Origin: Candidatus Magasanikiibacteriota bacterium
Lineage (GTDB): Bacteria; Patescibacteriota; Patescibacteriia; Magasanikbacterales; UBA922
NCBI GenBank assembly: GCA_012800155.1
Contig: JAAZJX010000048.1
Location: 1 to 14,998, forward strand
Length of the DNA: 14,998 nucleotides
Reading direction: 5' to 3'
The notes beneath the pieces were generated by a model. That model made no database searches. It worked only from the letters and a program-made list of their open reading frames with translations, and was not told where the DNA came from. This document shows, in pieces, positions 13,368-14,998 of the stretch; position 1 is the first letter of the stretch; every line of letters begins with the position of its first letter. A program made the translations under genes and the position numbers.

Positions 13368-14741
13368 ATGCGTGAAGAAGAAATAAAAAAAATGCTTAGT
13401 CAAGGAAAAAAAGATTTTAGTTTTAGTATTAATGAAAGTGGAAATTATCGTGATACTTGGCGTATTTTTCGTATTATGGCAGAGTTTGTAGAAGGTTATC
13501 AATTTTTATCTAAATTTAAAAATGAGGTAACAATTCTAGGATCTGCTCGCTTAGCTCCAGATTCTAAATATTGTAAGATAGCTTATGATTTAGGAAAAAT
13601 TTTAGCAGAAAATGGTTTTACTACTATCACTGGTGGTGGTCCGGGTATTATGCAAGAAGCTAATCATGGAGCTTTTGATGGCAAAGGCGAATCAATTGGT
13701 ATTAATATTCAACTTCCTTTTGAACAACGAATCAATCCTTATGTGACTAAATCTACAGCTTTTTATTATTTTTTTACACGCAAGGTAATGTTGACTTCAC
13801 CAGCTAATGCTTTTGTCTTTTTTCCTGGTGGATTTGGTACAATGGATGAATTTTTTGAAATTGTAGATTTAATTGATTTAAAAAAGATGGAAAAGATTCC
13901 AATTATTTTGGTAGGCAAAGATTTTTGGTTACCACTTTTGGAATTTTTGAAAAAGCGTTCAGTAACTATTGGATCAGTTGATAGTGAGGTTATAGACAGT
14001 TGGCATTTAGTAGAAACTGCTGAAGAAGCTTTTGAATTTATAAAAGTTACAAAAGATAAAGAAAATATTTCTGAATTATCTCCTTCACGATTTAGTACAA
14101 AAGGCTCAACAATTGATTGGAAAATATTTAGAATTATGGCAGAATTAGTAGAAGGTATGGAATTTTTAACTGGTATGGTTGATGCAGTAACTGTTCTTGG
14201 TACCAAGAGTGTAGATAATGAAAATAAATATTACCAAAATGCTTATCAATTAGGTAAAAAACTTGCAGAAGAAAAATTTGAAGTAGTTAATGGAGGAGGT
14301 CCAGGAATAATGGAAGCTGTTAGTAAAGGCGCTTTTGAAAACGGGGGAGCTTCTATAGGAGTAAATATGAAATATGGTTATAAAGAAAGAAAGAATGAGT
14401 ATTTAACTAGATCATTAGGTTTTCAATTTCCTTATATTAGAAAATTTGTAGTTACCGCTCCTTCAAAAGGTTTTGTCTTTTTTCCTGGTGGTTTTGGAAC
14501 TTTACATCAATTATTTGAAGTTTTAACTTTATTACAAACAAAGAAAATGCAACCATTACCAGTTTTATTATATGATCATGATTTTTGGGAACCTTTATTA
14601 GTTTTTATTAAAAAAATAATGTATCATGAATTAAATGCTATTAGCGATGAAGATGATGAATTATTTCAAATTGTAGATAGTGTTGATACAGCTGTTCAAA
14701 TTATAAAAGATTTTAAGGAAAGTGGTTTTATAAAAAAATAA
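13368..14741 (+). CDS. Double-domain LOG family protein (TIGR00730-like)
   Basis: LOG proteins are Rossmann-fold enzymes that cleave nucleoside 5'-monophosphates (cytokinin-type) or related nucleotides. This 457-aa protein carries two copies in tandem, so it is about twice a usual LOG. Equivalent motifs are separated by exactly 220 residues: FRIMAE (34-39 and 254-259), VTILGS/VTVLGT (54 and 274), GGGPGIM (89-95 and 309-315), TRK/IRK (R138 and R358) and PGGFGT (153 and 373). The first copy has the full catalytic motif PGGFGTMDE; the second reads PGGFGTLHQ, with Q381 in place of glutamate, and GSAR (58-61) becomes GTKS (278-281). The second half may thus be regulatory or structural. The gene follows gatA by 16 bp and ends at a strong terminator. 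Its true substrate is unknown. Confidence 0.93.
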   Translation: MREEEIKKMLSQGKKDFSFSINESGNYRDTWRIFRIMAEFVEGYQFLSKFKNEVTILGSARLAPDSKYCKIAYDLGKILAENGFTTITGGGPGIMQEANHGAFDGKGESIGINIQLPFEQRINPYVTKSTAFYYFFTRKVMLTSPANAFVFFPGGFGTMDEFFEIVDLIDLKKMEKIPIILVGKDFWLPLLEFLKKRSVTIGSVDSEVIDSWHLVETAEEAFEFIKVTKDKENISELSPSRFSTKGSTIDWKIFRIMAELVEGMEFLTGMVDAVTVLGTKSVDNENKYYQNAYQLGKKLAEEKFEVVNGGGPGIMEAVSKGAFENGGASIGVNMKYGYKERKNEYLTRSLGFQFPYIRKFVVTAPSKGFVFFPGGFGTLHQLFEVLTLLQTKKMQPLPVLLYDHDFWEPLLVFIKKIMYHELNAISDEDDELFQIVDSVDTAVQIIKDFKESGFIKK

Positions 14742-14751
14742 AAATAAAATT

Positions 14752-14782
14752 AAAGATGTGTTTTTTTAAAGCACATCTTTTT
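14752..14782 (+). terminator. Terminator after the LOG gene
   Basis: AAAGATGTG (14752-14760) pairs with CACATCTTT (14772-14780), with additional T-A pairs inside the loop and T's continuing downstream. It ends the gatC-gatA-LOG transcript before the tRNA promoter. Confidence 0.88.
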
Positions 14783-14786
14783 ATAA

Positions 14787-14815
14787 TTGACAAAGAGTAA
14801 ATATTTTGATATAGT
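14787..14815 (+). promoter_or_regulatory. tRNA-Ser promoter
   Basis: TTGACA (14787-14792), a perfect -35, is followed after 17 bp by TATAGT (14810-14815). It is the closest match to consensus in the window. The expected start near 14822 gives a leader of about 88 nt before the tRNA, which includes the partial tRNA copy and a hairpin. Confidence 0.8.
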
Positions 14816-14838
14816 TATCGCGTTATTTTGGAAGTTTT

Positions 14839-14861
14839 GCATAGTTGGTCTAGTGCGCTTG
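14839..14861 (+). repeat. Partial copy of tRNA-Ser (D arm plus start of anticodon stem)
   Basis: These 23 bases are identical to 14919-14941 inside the tRNA-Ser gene, exactly 80 bp downstream. They cover the D arm and the first bases of the anticodon stem. There is no acceptor stem, anticodon or T arm, so the copy is not a functional tRNA. It is followed at once by a GC-rich hairpin. Confidence 0.9.
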
Positions 14862-14878
14862 TTCCGCCAAAGGCGGAA
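14862..14878. repeat. REP-like hairpin in the tRNA leader
   Basis: TTCCGCC (14862-14868) and GGCGGAA (14872-14878) form a perfect 7-bp stem with an AAA loop. It is GC-rich and shares the CCGCC/GGCGG character of the repeats at 159-324. It is followed by A's rather than T's on the plus strand, so it is not a standard terminator. Confidence 0.7.
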
Positions 14879-14909
14879 AAAGCTAAATAAAATAAATATT
14901 TATATACAT

Positions 14910-14998
14910 GGAGAGGTCGCATAGTTGGTCTAGTGCGCTTGCTTGGAAAGCAAGTATACCGAAAGGTATCGCAGGTTCGAATCCTGTCCTCTCCGCCA
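14910..14998 (+). tRNA. tRNA-Ser (anticodon GGA)
   Basis: The 89-nt gene folds as a class II tRNA: acceptor GGAGAGG pairs with CCTCTCC, D stem GCA/TGC, anticodon stem CTTGC/GCAAG with loop TTGGAAA (anticodon GGA at 14945-14947), a long variable arm ATACC-GAAA-GGTAT, and a T arm with TTCGAAT loop. The discriminator is G and the CCA end is encoded. The long variable arm is typical of serine tRNAs, and the anticodon reads UCC and UCU. The gene reaches the last base of the window. Confidence 0.97.

Noticed and set aside
13766..14206. Minus-strand ORF inside the LOG gene
   Set aside because: It is antisense to a clearly conserved coding region, has no recognisable domain and no promoter or ribosome site.
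417..14741. Recoded genetic code (UGA as glycine, as in some Patescibacteria)
   Set aside because: All main genes read full length in the standard code and end in TAA or TAG. None needs UGA as a sense codon, although the absence of TGA stops in the main genes is worth noting.
14862..14880. Rho-independent terminator before the tRNA
   Set aside because: The stem is followed by A's, not T's, on the plus strand, and no T-run follows on the minus strand either.
14839..14909. A second tRNA gene upstream of tRNA-Ser
   Set aside because: Only the D arm and a few anticodon-stem bases are present; acceptor, anticodon loop, variable arm and T arm are missing.

Overview
The window looks like chromosomal DNA from a small-genome, AT-rich bacterium, most likely a member of the Candidate Phyla Radiation / Patescibacteria (Parcubacteria-like). 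This is inferred from very AT-rich coding sequence, tight gene packing, mostly Shine-Dalgarno-free starts with promoters almost touching the start codons, GC-rich REP-like palindromes in an AT-rich background, and a gene mix typical of those genomes (VirD4-like ATPase with a small partner, SIMPL protein, doubled LOG protein, PilM/pilin/PilD). The standard genetic code reads all main genes full length. No lineage marker such as 16S rRNA is present, so the assignment is not firm.

Layout. 1-375 is non-coding and holds an array of REP-like repeats. 417-3565 (minus) is a two-gene operon: a 191-aa helical protein followed by an 855-aa membrane-anchored VirD4/TraG-type ATPase. 3733-4073 (plus) holds two small overlapping ORFs of unknown function, each with an unusually good Shine-Dalgarno sequence. 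4063-5511 (minus) is cysS, and the two convergent genes share a terminator. From 5642 every gene is on the plus strand: pilM, a CheY-like receiver, a type IV pilin-like protein and prepilin peptidase (a compact pilus block), then ligA and a SIMPL-domain protein. After a terminator come gatC and gatA, and a fused double-domain LOG protein closed by another terminator. The window ends with a tRNA-Ser(GGA) gene whose own promoter reads through a partial copy of the tRNA and a REP-like hairpin.

How the genes work together. PilM (cytoplasmic actin-like scaffold), the prepilin and the peptidase that processes it are parts of one pilus assembly pathway, and the single-domain receiver between them may control it. 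GatC and GatA belong to the transamidosome that makes Gln-tRNA and/or Asn-tRNA; GatB is not in the window. CysS and tRNA-Ser also serve translation, and LigA serves replication and repair. The VirD4-like pair may move DNA or protein across the envelope, but no other secretion genes are here.

The most unusual points are the partial tRNA-Ser copy in the tRNA leader, the double LOG protein whose second half has lost the motif glutamate, the two-ORF small-protein island, and the REP-like array. I saw no clear new defence or mobile system.
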